Source: Basidiobolus meristosporus CBS 931.73
Taxonomy: Eukaryota > Basidiobolomycota > Basidiobolomycetes > Basidiobolales > Basidiobolaceae
DNA: 32,847 nt
NCBI GenBank assembly: GCA_002104905.1
Contig: MCFE01000828.1
Coordinates: 1-32,847, forward strand
Direction of reading: 5' to 3'
The position numbers and the translations under genes were made by a program. Of the stretch, positions 1-11,553 are shown piece by piece (position 1 is the stretch's first letter; each line of letters opens with the position of its first letter). The notes under the pieces were generated by a model. The model searched no databases. It saw nothing but the letters and a program-made list of their open reading frames with translations, and was not told the origin of the DNA.

Positions 1-1374
1 TTACAGGAGGATTCCTCTAGTCCAGTACCCCAGAAGGTCCAGACTCTTTTGAAGGAGTATTCAGACATATTTCCAGAAGAGCTTGTAAGTCCTACCACCA
101 GTCAGAGATGTGGATCATGCCATTGAAGGCAGGAGATAGCCCTCCAGTGAGTAAGACTCCTTACAGAATGAGTCCATTGGAGTTGGAAAAGATGAAGAGA
201 CAAATAGATCAGTTACTGGAGCAAGGATATATCGGACCCAGCAAGTCACCTTGGGGAGCACCAGTACTTTTTGTGAAGAAGAAGGATGGAACACTCAGGA
301 TATGCATTGAATACAGAGCCCTGAGCCCAGTTACCATGAAGAATAAGTACCCCATACCTTGGATTGATGAGCTCTTGGACCAACTCAATGGAGCCACTAT
401 TTTCAGCAAGATTGACCTCATGTCAGGATACAACCAGATTAGGGTGAAGCCAGAAGACATCCCTACAACAGCATTCAGGACCATATAAGGACATTACAAG
501 TACTTAGTCATGAGATTTGGCCTTACCAATGCCCCTGCAACATTCATGACCCTGATGCAGACTGTCTTCCAGGAGTACTTAGACAAGTTTGTCATAATCT
601 ACCTAGATGATATATTGATATACAGCAAGACAGAAGAGGATCACTTGGTGCATGTTGAAAAGGTATTGAAGAAGCTAAGAGAGAACAAGCTTTATGGCAA
701 GCTACCCAAGTGTGAATTCCTCAAGGAACATGCGGAATATCTGGGACACATAGTGACTAGCACAGGAGTAACCTTAGACCTTAAGAAGGTTGGAGTTATC
801 AAGAATCTGAAGCAGCCCCATAGCATATCAGAGCTCTGATCATCCTTGGAATGGTTTCCTATTATTGGAAATTTGTCAAGTCCTTTGCAAGTATTGCAGC
901 CCTTTTAACTGATATCCTCAAGAAAGACAATACCTATAAGTGGGACATAGCTTCTGAAACTGCCTTCCAGATGCTCAAGAATGAACTTGCTAAGCTGTCA
1001 AGCTTGAGAATACCTGACTTCAGAAAAGAGTTTACTCTGTGCACAGATGCTTCAGATTAGGCAATTGGTGGAGTGTTGAGCCAAGAACACAAGGGAAAGG
1101 ACTACCCTGTTGCCTTTGAATCCAAGAAACTGAACTCAGCAGAACAGAACTATCCAGTGCATGAGAAGGAGATGCTTGCTATAATACACTGTTTGAAGAC
1201 ATGGAGATGCTATATTGATGGAGTCAAATGCACTGTAAAGACTGATCATGCCTCCCTCAAGTATATGTTTACTCAGAAGGTACTCACTAGAAGAATGACA
1301 AGATGGAGTGAATACATTCAGCAATTTAACTTGGAGACTGTCTACTGCCCTGGAAAAAACAAGATGGTTGCTGA
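1..1374 (+). pseudogene. Ty3/gypsy pol fragment (RT and RNase H), copy D
   Basis: Truncated, broken pol of the same gypsy family as the intact copy at 12125-16258. It enters the window just after the protease linker and carries reverse transcriptase, with the [13 protein letters not shown] block near 402-440 and the catalytic YLDD at about 600-611, then RNase H (CTDASD near 1040-1057, VHEKEMLAI near 1158-1184, TDHASLKY near 1241-1264). An extra base near 89-92 shifts the frame. A stop replaces the Arg codon before GHYKYLVM (486-488), the frame breaks again near 837, and a stop follows CTDASD (1058-1060). There is no integrase and no LTR: at about 1370-1376 the sequence passes directly into copia gag. 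Relic with no expected function; family assignment is very secure from the long match to copy A. Confidence 0.93.
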
Positions 1375-1380
1375 TGAAAA
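1366..1380 (+). other. gypsy-copia fusion point
   Basis: Up to about GTTGCTGATG the sequence follows the gypsy RNase H tail (PGKN..VAD, which continues ALSR in the intact copy). From about GATGAA onward it follows a copia gag (DEKILCLLCSLP). The reading frame stays open across the join, so one frame from 1073 to 1594 carries gypsy RNase H at its N end and copia gag at its C end. No LTR end or target duplication lies at the join, only a few shared bases (GCTGATG), as expected of template switching or illegitimate recombination. Confidence 0.8.
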
Positions 1381-4322
1381 GATACTCTGTCTGCTTTGCA
1401 GCCTACCAGTCAAGTATGAGCCACTCATACTTTATTTTGAAGGCAGAAAAGACAGTTTGACTTTTGACTACATCAAAGGAAGACTTCTCCATGAAGAACT
1501 CACATGTAATGATCAAGCAGAGAAAACTGAAGATAATGCTCTATTTAGCTCAGAAAGGCACTCAGTAAAGAAGGGAAAGCACCAAAACCAATGAAAACCA
1601 GGTTGCTGTAACTACTGTAAAAAGCCAGGACACTGGGCAAAAGAATGCAAGAAGAAACAATCAGACAAGAAACAGAAACTAGAGCAGGCAAACCATATAA
1701 CTACTGATGAGCAGTTATTTGTAACTGTACAAGAGAGTGTAAGTTACCAAAGTAATTAATGGTGTATTGACTCTGGAGCATCACAGCATATTTGTGGTAT
1801 AGAGGTGTGGTTCAGCAACTTAAAGACTATTCCTGTAAGAAAGGTTCATCTGGGAGATTACTCTGCTCTGGAAGCTACTGTCAGTGAGTCAAAACTACTA
1901 AATATGAGCAATAGCTCAGGGGCAACAACAGCAAGACTGACTGACTTACTCTATGTGCCTGGAATAGCTAAGAACCTACTCTCATTCAATAAAGCAACTG
2001 CTCAGGGGCTGAAATTTGTTTTTGCTAAGATGAGCTGCTCAATATTGGATGAAAATGGACAAAAATTAGCTTTGGGAATCAGAGATCACAATAAATACTA
2101 GTTACAACGCAAGATCATTGTCCCTGAGTATGTCAACACTGCTGAAACAGACAACACCAACTGGGAGACGTGGCATAGGTGGCTAGGACACATTGGGAAA
2201 CAGAAAATGAGCCAATTAGTGAAAAATTAGTTTGTTTTGGGCCTAAAATACTCAATTCCAATTAAATGGAATGTTGGTAAGGGATGTTCATAAGGCAAGC
2301 AACTAGGCAACATTTCAAGAGCTCAGAAGGCATCAATACCACCAAAATATTGGCTATGGCATACTCAGACATATGTGACCCCATGAGATCACTATCCTTT
2401 GGAGCCAAGAGATAATTTATCATGTTTATTGATGACAAAACAAGATATACATGGTGTACATCCTCAAACAAAGGATGAAGCTTTAGAGATGTTTAAGCAC
2501 TTCAAGAACATGGCAGAAGCACAAACTGGGTATAATTGAAGGTACTACAAAGTGACAACGGAGGAGAATACTGTTCAAAGGAGTTTGCAAGATACTGCTC
2601 ATCTACTGGTATACTTCAACAGACCACAGTTCCTCATACTCTGCAGCAAAATAGAGTAGCAGAACATGCAAATAGAACAATAGTGGAGATGGGAAGATCT
2701 ATGCAACATGATAAGGGAATGGACTACAGGTTTTGGGCTAAATCTGCTGCTACCACAGTATACATCAAGAACGGATGCCCAACAACAGCACTATGTGATT
2801 TTACACCCTTTGAAGTATATTCAGGCCAGATCTCCAGCACCTCAAGATCTTTGGCAGTGATGTTTTTTATCACATCCCTGACATAAACTACTCAATGTTG
2901 CAACCAAAGAGTAGGAAAGGGATCTTTTTTGGGTATTGTGAAAATACCAAAGGGTATAGAGTGTATGATGGCAAAATTCGGAGGCTGATCAAGAGCAGGG
3001 ATGTTTTATTTAAGAAGAATTCAGATCACAAAGCCACTGAAATCATTGGCCAGCTACCTGATGATGCAATCAACACTAATGAAGAACATACTTACCTAAT
3101 TCAGCCAGATACGGATGCCCAGATCTGGGGACTAGACTTTAAGGGAACATTTGCTCTGGTTGCCAAGTTTAACTCCATTGGGACAGTTCTAGCCCTGGCA
3201 GCTATACACAGACTAGATCTACGCCAAATGGACGTCAAAACAGCCTTTTTAAATGGGGATTTGCAAGAAACTATATATAAGAAGCAACCAGAAGGTTTTA
3301 CAGATCCAAAAGACCCACTTAAGGTGTGCAAACTTAGAAGATCATTGTATGGGCTTAAGCAGGCACCTAGAGTATGGTATAACAAGATTGACAAAAATCT
3401 AGATGAAATTAGGTTCTCTAGTAGCACTGCAGATCACAGTGTATATATAAAACAGCTCAAAAAGGGTGTGTTCATTTTAGCTCTTTATGTGGACAACCCA
3501 ACTATAGCTACAAGTGATCAAGAGGCACTTAACAAACAAAATCAGATCTCTTCAGCCAGGTTGAGATGAAAGATCTTGGAAAATTGAGCAATATTCTTGG
3601 AATAGAAGTTGAATTCAACATACCAACGCAGAAAATTGAGCTGAATAAGTCTAAGTATATCAGGCACATTCCTAGACGCTTCAATATGGAAGATTGCAAA
3701 CCTGCAGCTACCTCCATGTACAATAACCTGAAATTAAGCAAATCTCAGCCAGTTATAGATGCAAATGGCTCAAATATGGACCAAAACTTTCCCTATCAAT
3801 CAATGGTTGGTAGCCTAATGTACTTGATGGTGTCTACACAACAAGATATTGCAGTGGCAGCTGAAATAGTCAGTCATTTCATGCAGAATTATGGATCAGA
3901 TCAATTTGCAGCAGTTAAGCAGATTTTCAGATATCTACAAGGTACCATAAATATGGTACTGGAATACTCTGGAGCAGCTAATAGGCAAATATTTGATGGT
4001 TATAGTGATTCAGATTGGGTTAGGATGTGATTGACAGACACTCTACTACAGGATATGTATTTCATATGTATCAACATGTATTTACAAGGATAATCAAAGT
4101 TGTATTTCATTAGCTAGAAGTCCTACTAATCATGCCATAACTAAGCGCATTGATATACAGTATCACTTTGGGAGGGAAGCTGTAGAAAATAACTTAGTAG
4201 AGTTAGTGTACTGCCCAACTAGCAAAATGGTGGCAGATATATTGACAAAACCACTGGCTAGGCCACAATTTGAAAATCTTGGGCAGAAACTATGACTGAG
4301 AAATTATTTAGCTGAGAGAGAA
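1375..4322 (+). pseudogene. Ty1/copia gag-pol relic (copia-1)
   Basis: Decayed copia polyprotein in the canonical order. Gag has a UBN2-like block (LLCSLPVKYEPL, GRLLHEEL) at 1380-1520. A CCHC zinc knuckle (C-NY-C-KKPG-H-WAKE-C) lies at 1607-1648. The protease motif WCIDSGASQH is at 1758-1786 with the catalytic Asp kept. The integrase zinc-binding H-x4-H (WHRWLGH) is near 2170, and the integrase core has YSDICDPM near 2358 and QSDNGGEY near 2545. RT has QMDVKTAFLNGDL near 3225 and LYGLKQAP near 3347. RNase H ends in YCPTSKMVADILTKPLA near 4210. Several stops and frameshifts break it (for example after the knuckle linker, at 2101, 2881 and 4028). The RT active site reads YVDN (3486-3497) in place of YVDD, and QNGVAER is changed to QNRVAEH. 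The 5' LTR and the start of gag were lost at the gypsy fusion. Confidence 0.92.
4310..4322 (+). other. polypurine tract of copia-1
   Basis: The purine-rich stretch CTGAGAGAGAA lies immediately before the LTR start TGTTGAAATATT. It follows the RNase H end by a few tens of bases, the usual site of plus-strand priming in LTR retrotransposons. Confidence 0.7.
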
Positions 4323-4691
4323 TGTTGAAATATTTGACTATTTGGTATTGTTCAGCAGCTGAAAATGTACTTAACAAGTCTGGATTAGTCTTGTTCACTG
4401 TGGCACTAATTTACAGCTCTAACTTTGCCACTTTTTTCAGATTTATGAACTTATGATTATTCCCTTATAGTAAGTATCAAATTTGCGCTATTACTAAACA
4501 TTATGTACTCACCATGAAACTGTTACAGAATGCTCCTGAACATTGAGAAACCCTCCTTACTTAGTGTTAAAGCTGCATTACTTCTATAAAGGTATAAATG
4601 TTGAGCTACTTTACTAATAAACAATAGTTCAACTATTATCACTCTTTCTTGATAAGTTCCTTATATCCAAATCACTTCTTAAATTGCAACC
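4323..4691 (+). repeat. copia-1 3' LTR
   Basis: Begins TGTTGAAATATTTGACTATT directly after the polypurine tract of copia-1. It contains a short TATA-like stretch (TATAAAGGTATAAATG near 4583) and an AATAAA signal (near 4616), as expected for an LTR promoter and polyadenylation region. The 3' limit is set by where copia-2 coding sequence starts (about 4692). The true LTR end is uncertain because no second full copy lies in the window. Two short pieces resembling its first 50 bases occur on the minus strand at 31913-32014. Confidence 0.75.
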
Positions 4692-5356
4692 AGCAGTCTG
4701 GTGCATATTATGCTTAGAATATGTCTAGATATTGCAAACTCAGTGGGAGCAGTCAGCCAGCATAATCAGAATCAGGGATCTGATGATATTGCAGCTGTTG
4801 AGTGGATTTTTTGATACCTGAAGGGAATTACTGGTATCTACTTAAGGTACAACTATGGGGATTCAGTACATGATATTGTGGGATACTCTGATGCTGATTG
4901 GTGACAAAACCTGGAAGATAGAATATTTACCATAGGAGACTCCTTTCTCTACTATAAAGGAGCAATTTCATATAATTAAAGAAAGCAATAACTATATTAC
5001 TTTCCACCACAGAGGCAGAGTATATGGCCGCCTGCAAGGCTACAGCAGAAGCAATGCGGCCAAGAAAGCATTCTTAAGGTTTAGACTTATGTCATGAAAC
5101 ACCTACTACATTGTTTCATGATAATTAAGTATGTGCACAATTAGGTAAAAATACATCTTTTCATGCTAGAACTAAGCACATGGATATTAGACATCATTTA
5201 TATATGAAGCTATTGAGAATAGCTTAGCTAACTTAGTTTACTGTTCTACAAATAAAACTAATGCAACATATTTACCATGCCATTAGCTAGAGAAAAACTT
5301 GAATACCTTAGGTCAAAATTAAGTTTGGTCAGTATGAACCTTTAGTTCAGTGGGAG
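4692..5356 (+). pseudogene. Ty1/copia RT-RNase H tail (copia-2 fragment)
   Basis: C-terminal piece of a second copia family. Readable blocks are the RT end (NSVGAVSQHNQNQGSDDIAA near 4738-4797, YLKGITGIYLRY), GYSDADW near 4882, the TEAEYMAA-like block near 5010, a RTKHMDIRHH-like block near 5170-5195, and the final YCSTNKTNATYLPCH. Several stops and frameshifts interrupt it. It ends in the polypurine tract CAGTGGGAG (5348-5356) before an LTR. It abuts the copia-1 LTR, so its 5' part was lost before or during that event. The same family occupies 9090-23832 on the minus strand. Confidence 0.85.
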
Positions 5357-5700
5357 TGTTGTGAGTTTGTAATTCCACCTCAATATTCACCTAACTTAGT
5401 CACTTAGATCATTTCCTACAAATCTCAGAGAATATTAACCAAGTTCCATGCTAGGTTTTACTTGGAATATTTTAGCCAAAATATCAGGTACCCAGAGCAT
5501 GAAAATTCTTGAAGTTATCCAAACAGCCCCAAATTTTGCACACATGCTCTTGGGACCTTCCTAAGCCTATTTTACATGTTGGTAATGCCAAGACCATATA
5601 AAAGCTTAAATAATGCTCTTATATTCAATAAATCATTAAGTGAAAATTACATAATCTAATTGTTTTCCCAAGCACTTCCAAAATATCCAAGATTCCTACA
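5357..5700 (+). repeat. copia-2 3' LTR (LTR2)
   Basis: Starts TGTTGTGAGTTTGTAATTCC right after the CAGTGGGAG polypurine tract and ends near CCTACA. Length is about 344 bp, matching the other copies at 9090-9440, 22496-22836, 23492-23832 and 24780-25128. A conserved interior block (GGTACCCAGA, CAAACAGCCCCAAA, CACATGCTCTTGGGACC) and a CAATAAATCA polyadenylation-type signal recur in these copies. Confidence 0.85.
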
Positions 5701-5901
5701 GTACCAAGTGCATGTCTACAAGGTTTGGAGCTATCTGGACAACTTTAATAATTTTCATATTCTGGGTACCTGATATTTTGATGAGAATATTCTAAGTAAC
5801 TTTCAACAAGGGGTTTGGTTGGTATTCTCTAAGATTTGCAGTTTACAATCTAAGTGATTAAGTAGGGTAAATATTCAGGTGGAATTACAAATTTTACAAC
5901 A
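5701..5901 (-). repeat. partial copia-2 LTR, inverted
   Basis: Read on the minus strand from 5901, this matches roughly the first 200 bases of LTR2 (TGTTGTAAAATTTGTAATTCC, CACTTAGATT, CAAAATATCAGGTACCCAGA). It breaks off near the GGGACC position of the LTR. Together with 5357-5561 it forms an imperfect inverted repeat with arms of about 200 bp and a spacer of about 140 bp. It may be a truncated LTR left by a minus-strand insertion. Confidence 0.8.
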
Positions 5902-7692
5902 GATTTTACTGCAAACTAGGTAAATATATCTGAGAATGTTTTGGTGGCCCTGTGATGGTACCTGGGTGGCATTGTGATGATCTTATTGCTGGCTACACTT
6001 ATTTAAGCAGACCCAACTAGCCAGTATATGCAAATACCATATATGAAAAAAACATTGACAGTATTTTAATGGTCTTGATGTGGACAACTGTTGACATTAT
6101 AATGGCAGTACAGTAGCATACTGCTAGAACTGTACAATGCTACCATACCAACTTACTAATTGGTATTTCCTTTTGCTACCTACCCTTGTTCCATTCACAC
6201 ATTCTGTTGTATACTCACCCCAAGTTGTTAGCTTGTTCACTATTACTATAGGTATTCCACAAATAGTTCAAATGAAAAAAAATCTGGCCTTCAGCTTACT
6301 TGCCTCTACATATGTGCACACCCACTACAATTGACACAGTTCTATCATCTCAGCTTTACAACATTCATTGTGATACTTGCAAAGTTGCTGTATACCTTGT
6401 GCTACTGGTAAGATATACATCCGGCAAGCATATGCTTGGTTGCTGTCACTTTTGTCACAAGCACCACTAAAATATCTGCTGAGTGCTTTTTGTAACTTTG
6501 TAAATATATTCCTTCTCCCTGCTGGATTCTAGTCCTCCTTGTATGTAAACTCTGGTTCTTGTTTGTATGAATTAGACTAGTTGCATTGTACCATGCCTGG
6601 GCAAGCAGCACAATCTGCCAATGTTAATAACAATTGGGTGCAATGATGTAGCTACCAGTTAGCAGGATTGCTCTTGGACAACTTTGCACTATGTGTGACA
6701 ATCTTGCACAATATGGTGCAATCTGACACAATGAGGCTTGTACAGCTGCTTGTGGCAACTCAAAGTGCTTGCATTATATGCACAACTAGATAACACTATT
6801 ATAGTAGGTTAATGCGGTATTTAGATAATTTTCATCCCTGTGAATGGAAAAAAATGCATACCACACTATAAAGTATACTAATACCTGCCATTTTGGTAGC
6901 CATAACTCCAATTGGATGGTGTGCCAGTGCTTGATTGGTGTAAAGTATCCTGAAGCTGTAAGGCCTCAATTGGCTCATTGACTGATGCACATGCTACCTG
7001 ATTTGCCATCAAAAATCCCATTTTGCCTATTGTTCAAGTAAATCCCTGATTTCAATGAATAGATAAGGTTTTATAGCTAGCACACAACTAATTGGGTGGT
7101 TGCATAACAGATTAAATGGCTGCACTGTTGTTACAGATCAGTTTATATAGGTATGCAGGGTTTTATCTTAAGGGGTTCTATCTCAACTGCAAGATGACCT
7201 CAATATTACTTGCATCAAAAATTTAGTGATCATTGGTATGCAATAGTTGAGATGGGATTGAAAAATAATGGATTGGCTGGATTATGACAAATGATGCCAT
7301 ATCAGCATGATTATAGCATCTTTTAATTCTTTTCTCACTGTGATTACTTAAGCACTTGGTAGTGGTTCACTCTACACACCTACACTACTTCCACGTTGAC
7401 TATTATATAGGCTACTTATGTACCTTTAGTCAGTGTTTTGCCTGCTAGTTGATGAGGGCAGTGATGCAGCTTGGCTGTGCTAAATTGCCCCAGAGGATGT
7501 TACAGAACCAGTGTGAGGTGCCATACACTGATGTGTTCTTCTAGTTGCCAAAGGCTTCAGCAGTGAAGTTATTTGCGGTGGGTCTTTGTTGATCTGTTCC
7601 CAAAAGTAACTTGCGGGTGATCATGTGTAACAGCCTATGCAGGTGTTACATGATGTATTGGAGAGATGTATGTCAGACTGGGCTTATATTGA
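5902..7692. other. no gene recognised
   Basis: AT-rich sequence with short, unconvincing frames only. There is a loose clustering of TGCACAAT/GTGCAAT words between about 6600 and 6780. I could not connect any part to a transposon end, RNA gene or protein family. The last 100 bases may hold decayed upstream sequence of the transposase fragment that follows. Confidence 0.5.
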
Positions 7693-7986
7693 TTGGATTG
7701 TCAAAGATTAGGATGTATTACAACTTACGGAAAGCCAAAGAGTGTGGTGCTTAACAGGAAGCAGAAACTATACAATGAGATTTCTGGTTATTTCAGAGTG
7801 CAAGTAGAGCATACATTGGGATATCTAAAAGGATTCACCCTATTGACAAGTAAATTCAAAGGAAAATCACATACAGACAAAAACAGCAGAGAAGGCAAAG
7901 TAGTCAAAATACTTTGTATTGTGGAGTGTATTCATACAGGAAGATATCTTCTGAGAGAAATGTGCCAGGAGCATTATGAAGAGTGA
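7693..7986 (+). pseudogene. Harbinger-type DDE endonuclease, C-terminal fragment
   Basis: A short open frame with the look of the C-terminal part of DDE_Tnp_4 / PIF-Harbinger transposases. A TTYGKPK segment (the lTPYgKP block after the second catalytic Asp) is followed by KQKLYNEISGYFRVQVEHTL and GYLKGF. These match the family pattern N..iS..R..VEh..G.lKgrf, which contains the last catalytic Glu (the E of VEH). The first two catalytic Asp residues should lie upstream but are not readable between 7440 and 7692, so this is a fragment. No terminal inverted repeat or 3-bp target duplication was identified. The assignment rests on motif pattern only. Confidence 0.6.
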
Positions 7987-9089
7987 ATAAAGCAAGTAAA
8001 AGCACTCTTCTGAGTAATATAAGCAAGACCTAGCAAACAGTAACTGTACTGAACAACTGGCATTATGGTAGAAATTATGGTGTCAGATCAATCTGCTGCT
8101 AAAAACAGGCTGGCACTGTAGGGTACTATCCAACAGAACCAGTCTACTTCTTATTCAATAGTGTAGAAATTGACTTGTAGTCAGGAGGAACCCAGCATAC
8201 TATGGTAAAGTGGTCCTAATAGGAATTAGAGGTTTGTTGCATCTAACCCAACTGTGCTTTACTTAACTGACTACCCATGTATTGGGGCTACTTAGACTCT
8301 TAATGCCAAAGGTGTGAGTATCTCCATGTGCACATCTGTCCTCACTATTTCCACTTTTTTCTGGCTGTCCTCCAGGTGCTAGCTCATCAAATTCATGACT
8401 GACTTTATGGTAATATTCTTGATGAGATTGGTGTAAGGTAGTAGTGCTGGTGTTGGGTAAAGGGACTTACATAGATCAGTACCATTGTCAATAGGTGAAA
8501 TGTCTTAAATACAATAATCTCTTATTATTACTTGAGTATTGAAAAAAGAGTGATATATTAGTGTTACATTATTGAATGTCAAGCTGTTTGCCCCATGGAT
8601 AAGAATGTGTTGATTCCATGCTGTAATTGAAGAGAAAAAGACCATGTGGCTCATGCAATGAGCCTCTTAGCAATAAAGCATGCAGACAGCCAAAAAGCTT
8701 CTTCAGGATAATGGCCATGTGTTGCCACACATATCCTACTACAGAATTTATCAGTCACTACTGCACCAGCAATATCTTGCTAGCCGCTTCATACCTCTAA
8801 AATCATTCCTAGCTGCACTTGTCACCTTACGTCAACTGAGTCAGGAGAGCTTATGATGCCATTTCACTCACCTGAGCCTTCCAAATATGACCTGCTAAAT
8901 GATGGCTCTAAAGTAGAAGTCTCACCAATGCACTGAGTGGTCATTTCACCTCACAACAGTACTCTGGAGGATACTGGCAATATATACTTTACCATCTGCT
9001 TGGTACCACTGGAAATCCATAATAGAGTTGGCAACACATGATCAAAAACCATCCTCACACTAACATATGCCCATAGTTGCATACAAATA
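7987..9089. other. no gene recognised
   Basis: About 1.1 kb between the transposase fragment and the copia-2 LTR. Stops are frequent in all frames and no retroelement or RNA-gene motif was found. It may include more of the decayed DNA transposon, but no terminal repeat was seen. Confidence 0.45.
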
Positions 9090-9440
9090 TGCTGAAAGAG
9101 TCTGAAGCTAATGAAAGTGATTGGAAGATCAAGTAGATCATGTGGTATTCACTAATTGCATTGTTGAATATAAGAGGAATATATATGTACTTTTACACAA
9201 TCTTGGCATGAGTAACATGTATAATAGAGTGAGGAAGCTCACAAGAGCATGTGTGCAAAGTTTGGGGCTGTTTGGACAAATTTGATGATTTCATATTCTG
9301 GCTAGCTGATATTTTGGTGAAAATATTCCAAGTAAACCCAAACAAGGAATCTAGTTTATATTTACCAAGATTTGCAGGTCATGATCCCATTGACAAAGTT
9401 GGGTGAATACTTAGGGAGAGGTACAAACATGTGCACTACT
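9090..9440 (-). repeat. copia-2 3' LTR
   Basis: On the minus strand it starts just after GAGTGGGAG (polypurine tract at about 9441-9449) and follows LTR2 to about TTTCAGCA at 9090. Shared blocks include CAAAATATCAGCTAGCC, CAAACAGCCCCAAACTTTG, CACATGCTCTTG and the CTTATATTCAA region. The first ten or so bases are rearranged relative to the other copies, so the outer boundary is approximate. Confidence 0.75.
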
Positions 9441-11553
9441 CCCACTCAACTAAATGCTCATACTGACTAGTCCAGACTATGACCAGAGATTTTCAAATAT
9501 GTCTCTGGCTAATGGTTTGGTAAATAGGTCTGCAATCTTTTCATCTGTAGGAGAGTAAACTAAGCTAACTAGCTTGTTTCCTATGGCTTCACAAATGAAA
9601 TGATGTCAGATATTCATGTGATTGGTTCTGGCATGAAGGATTGGATTTTGATCATGTTGTGCACATCCTTGACAATCTTGAAATAAAGTGATAGGTTATT
9701 TTGGAATTAGCCCAAATCCTCAGAAAGCTTTTATAACCTTATTGCTACTTTTGTAGCTTTGTAGGCTGCCATATACACTACCACTGTGGTGGAAAGTGCT
9801 ACAGTTGGTTGCTTTCTTGAATCCCATGAAATTGCTCTTTTATAGTAAAGAAAGGAGTATCCGGTGATGGAGCATTTGTCTTCTAAGCTTTATCCCAAGT
9901 CAGTATTGGAGTATCCCTTAAGATTTTGTTCTGAATCCTCACAGGCTTACCATAAATATATATCAGCCAGTTCTTTTAAGTATACAAAAATCTGCTTGAC
10001 AGCTGCCAGATGTTCAGTTAGTGGTTATGATTATGCTGACTAACAGCTCCTATTGAATATGAGATTTCTGGACATGTTTCAGGCATGATGTATATCAGAT
10101 TGCCAACCATGGTTTGATAAAGGAATTCTGGGCTTTCAGATAACATCAGGCTCTCATTATTTAGATAAATTTTGACCAAGTCAAGATTTGTCCTCATTGA
10201 GTTAGCTGCCAGTTTGCAGTCTCCTATTTGGTACTTCTCAAGCATGTCTTGAATACACTTTGACTGGCTTAGGGTAATAGCTTGGGTACTTCTGTCTATA
10301 GAAGATATTATCCCCAAGTATTAATAGAATTCTCCTGGATTAAATATCTTGAATTAATTAGAAAGGCAGGACTTAGTCTCTTCTGAGCTTACTTTGCTAC
10401 TGGTGGCTATAATAAGATTGCCCACATATAGAGCTAATAGAGCTGAGTTTTCTCTATTTGGCTTAATGTAGTTATTTTAGTTAGCAGTAGTTCTTCAGAG
10501 ACTCAATGATTCAAAAAAAGAATTTATGTTGCAATTTCTGGCTGATGGTCAATGTTAAAACCTTATAGAGGTTCTTTAAGTTTGCAGATCAAATAGCGGC
10601 TATCTTTATAATCAAGCCCACAAGGCTGGCTTGTATACTCATCATTATGAAGTTCAGAGTTCAAAATGTAGCTTTTAAATCCAGTTGTTTACTAAAATTC
10701 TTATATTAAGCCGTAACAGCCAAAATTGATCTGATTAAATGAAACCTGGCTACTGGTGCAAAGGTGAGTATAGTCAAGTCCTGTTGTTTAGGTGTTTGCT
10801 TTGACCAGAAGTCTTGCTCAGCATTTCTCAGTTCTACCATCAACCTTGTGTTTTGCCTTGAAGACCCATCTGCATCCAGTTGATTTTTAGTTGATTGGTA
10901 ATTTGACCAAGTCCCAAGTGTGATTTCCATCAAAGGCTAACAATCCTCAGTCATTGCAGATCTCCAAAGTTTAGTCTATGAGCTATACAAGGCCACTTTT
11001 AAAGTTAGTTGAATAGGCAGAGGCCAAGTTTGTACCCTCATTTATAGAGAAATTTGGGCTATTTCTGCTCTGGTGGGATATCCTGATTTGAAATACTGCT
11101 ATAATCACCTATGCACTATTCCTGGGCACTGATTCAGGCTGAATTAATGTTGTAGATCTCTCAGGAGTAAGAAATTCTTCATTGCTTTGCCCTGATTCCA
11201 TCCTAACTATTGGTGTATTTGCAATCAGATATTTGGCATTACCTGATGTCACTTTTTGGTAGAATTTTGATTTTTTATCAAATAGTTGATCCCTAGACTT
11301 GATCAGCTTCTTTGCCTTGCTAATGTAAAGTCTGTGTATCTATACTCATTGCAGTGGTGCAAATACTTGCATTTTACTCTATTTGGCCCAAATTTTGATT
11401 GCTTTTTGTGCAGCTTCTTGGCATATGCTACACGCCCAAATAGTCTTAGAAGTCCTGCACTTTGTCTGTATCCATATCATGCCTCAAACAGAGTAGAGTT
11501 TCAATGTGCTCTGCTACAGCTCCTTCTACTAAGGTATACATCTGTGGCAACTG
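9441..11553 (-). pseudogene. copia-2 integrase end, RT and RNase H
   Basis: Decayed C-terminal half of the copia-2 polyprotein. Reading from right to left: VEGAVAEH near 11500-11530 (PQQNGVAER position); LFGRVAYAKKLHKKQSKFGP near 11380-11450 (the vFGc.aYa.ip...r.Kld block); LTFAPVARFHLIRSILAVTA at 10706-10770; CKLKEPLYGFKH near 10560; ALYVGNLIIATSS near 10410-10450, where the RT active site reads YVGN instead of YVDD; then 10018-10317 with the LSQSKCIQDMLEKYQIGDCK and YQTMVGNLIYIM blocks; and finally SPTDEKIADLFTKPLA near 9510-9560. Frames change repeatedly. The right edge is the ACTG duplication made by gypsy B. Plus-strand frames here, such as 11286-11573, are antisense shadows. Confidence 0.88.
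11550..11553. other. target duplication ACTG of gypsy B (left)
   Basis: ACTG immediately before the LTR terminus TGTTACAAG at 11554. The same four bases follow the other LTR end at 21426-21429. Confidence 0.85.

Noticed and set aside
6600-6780. Cluster of TGCACAAT/GTGCAAT words that might be a tandem or inverted repeat element
   Set aside because: Spacing is irregular, no unit length or paired ends could be defined, and it looks like low-complexity drift.
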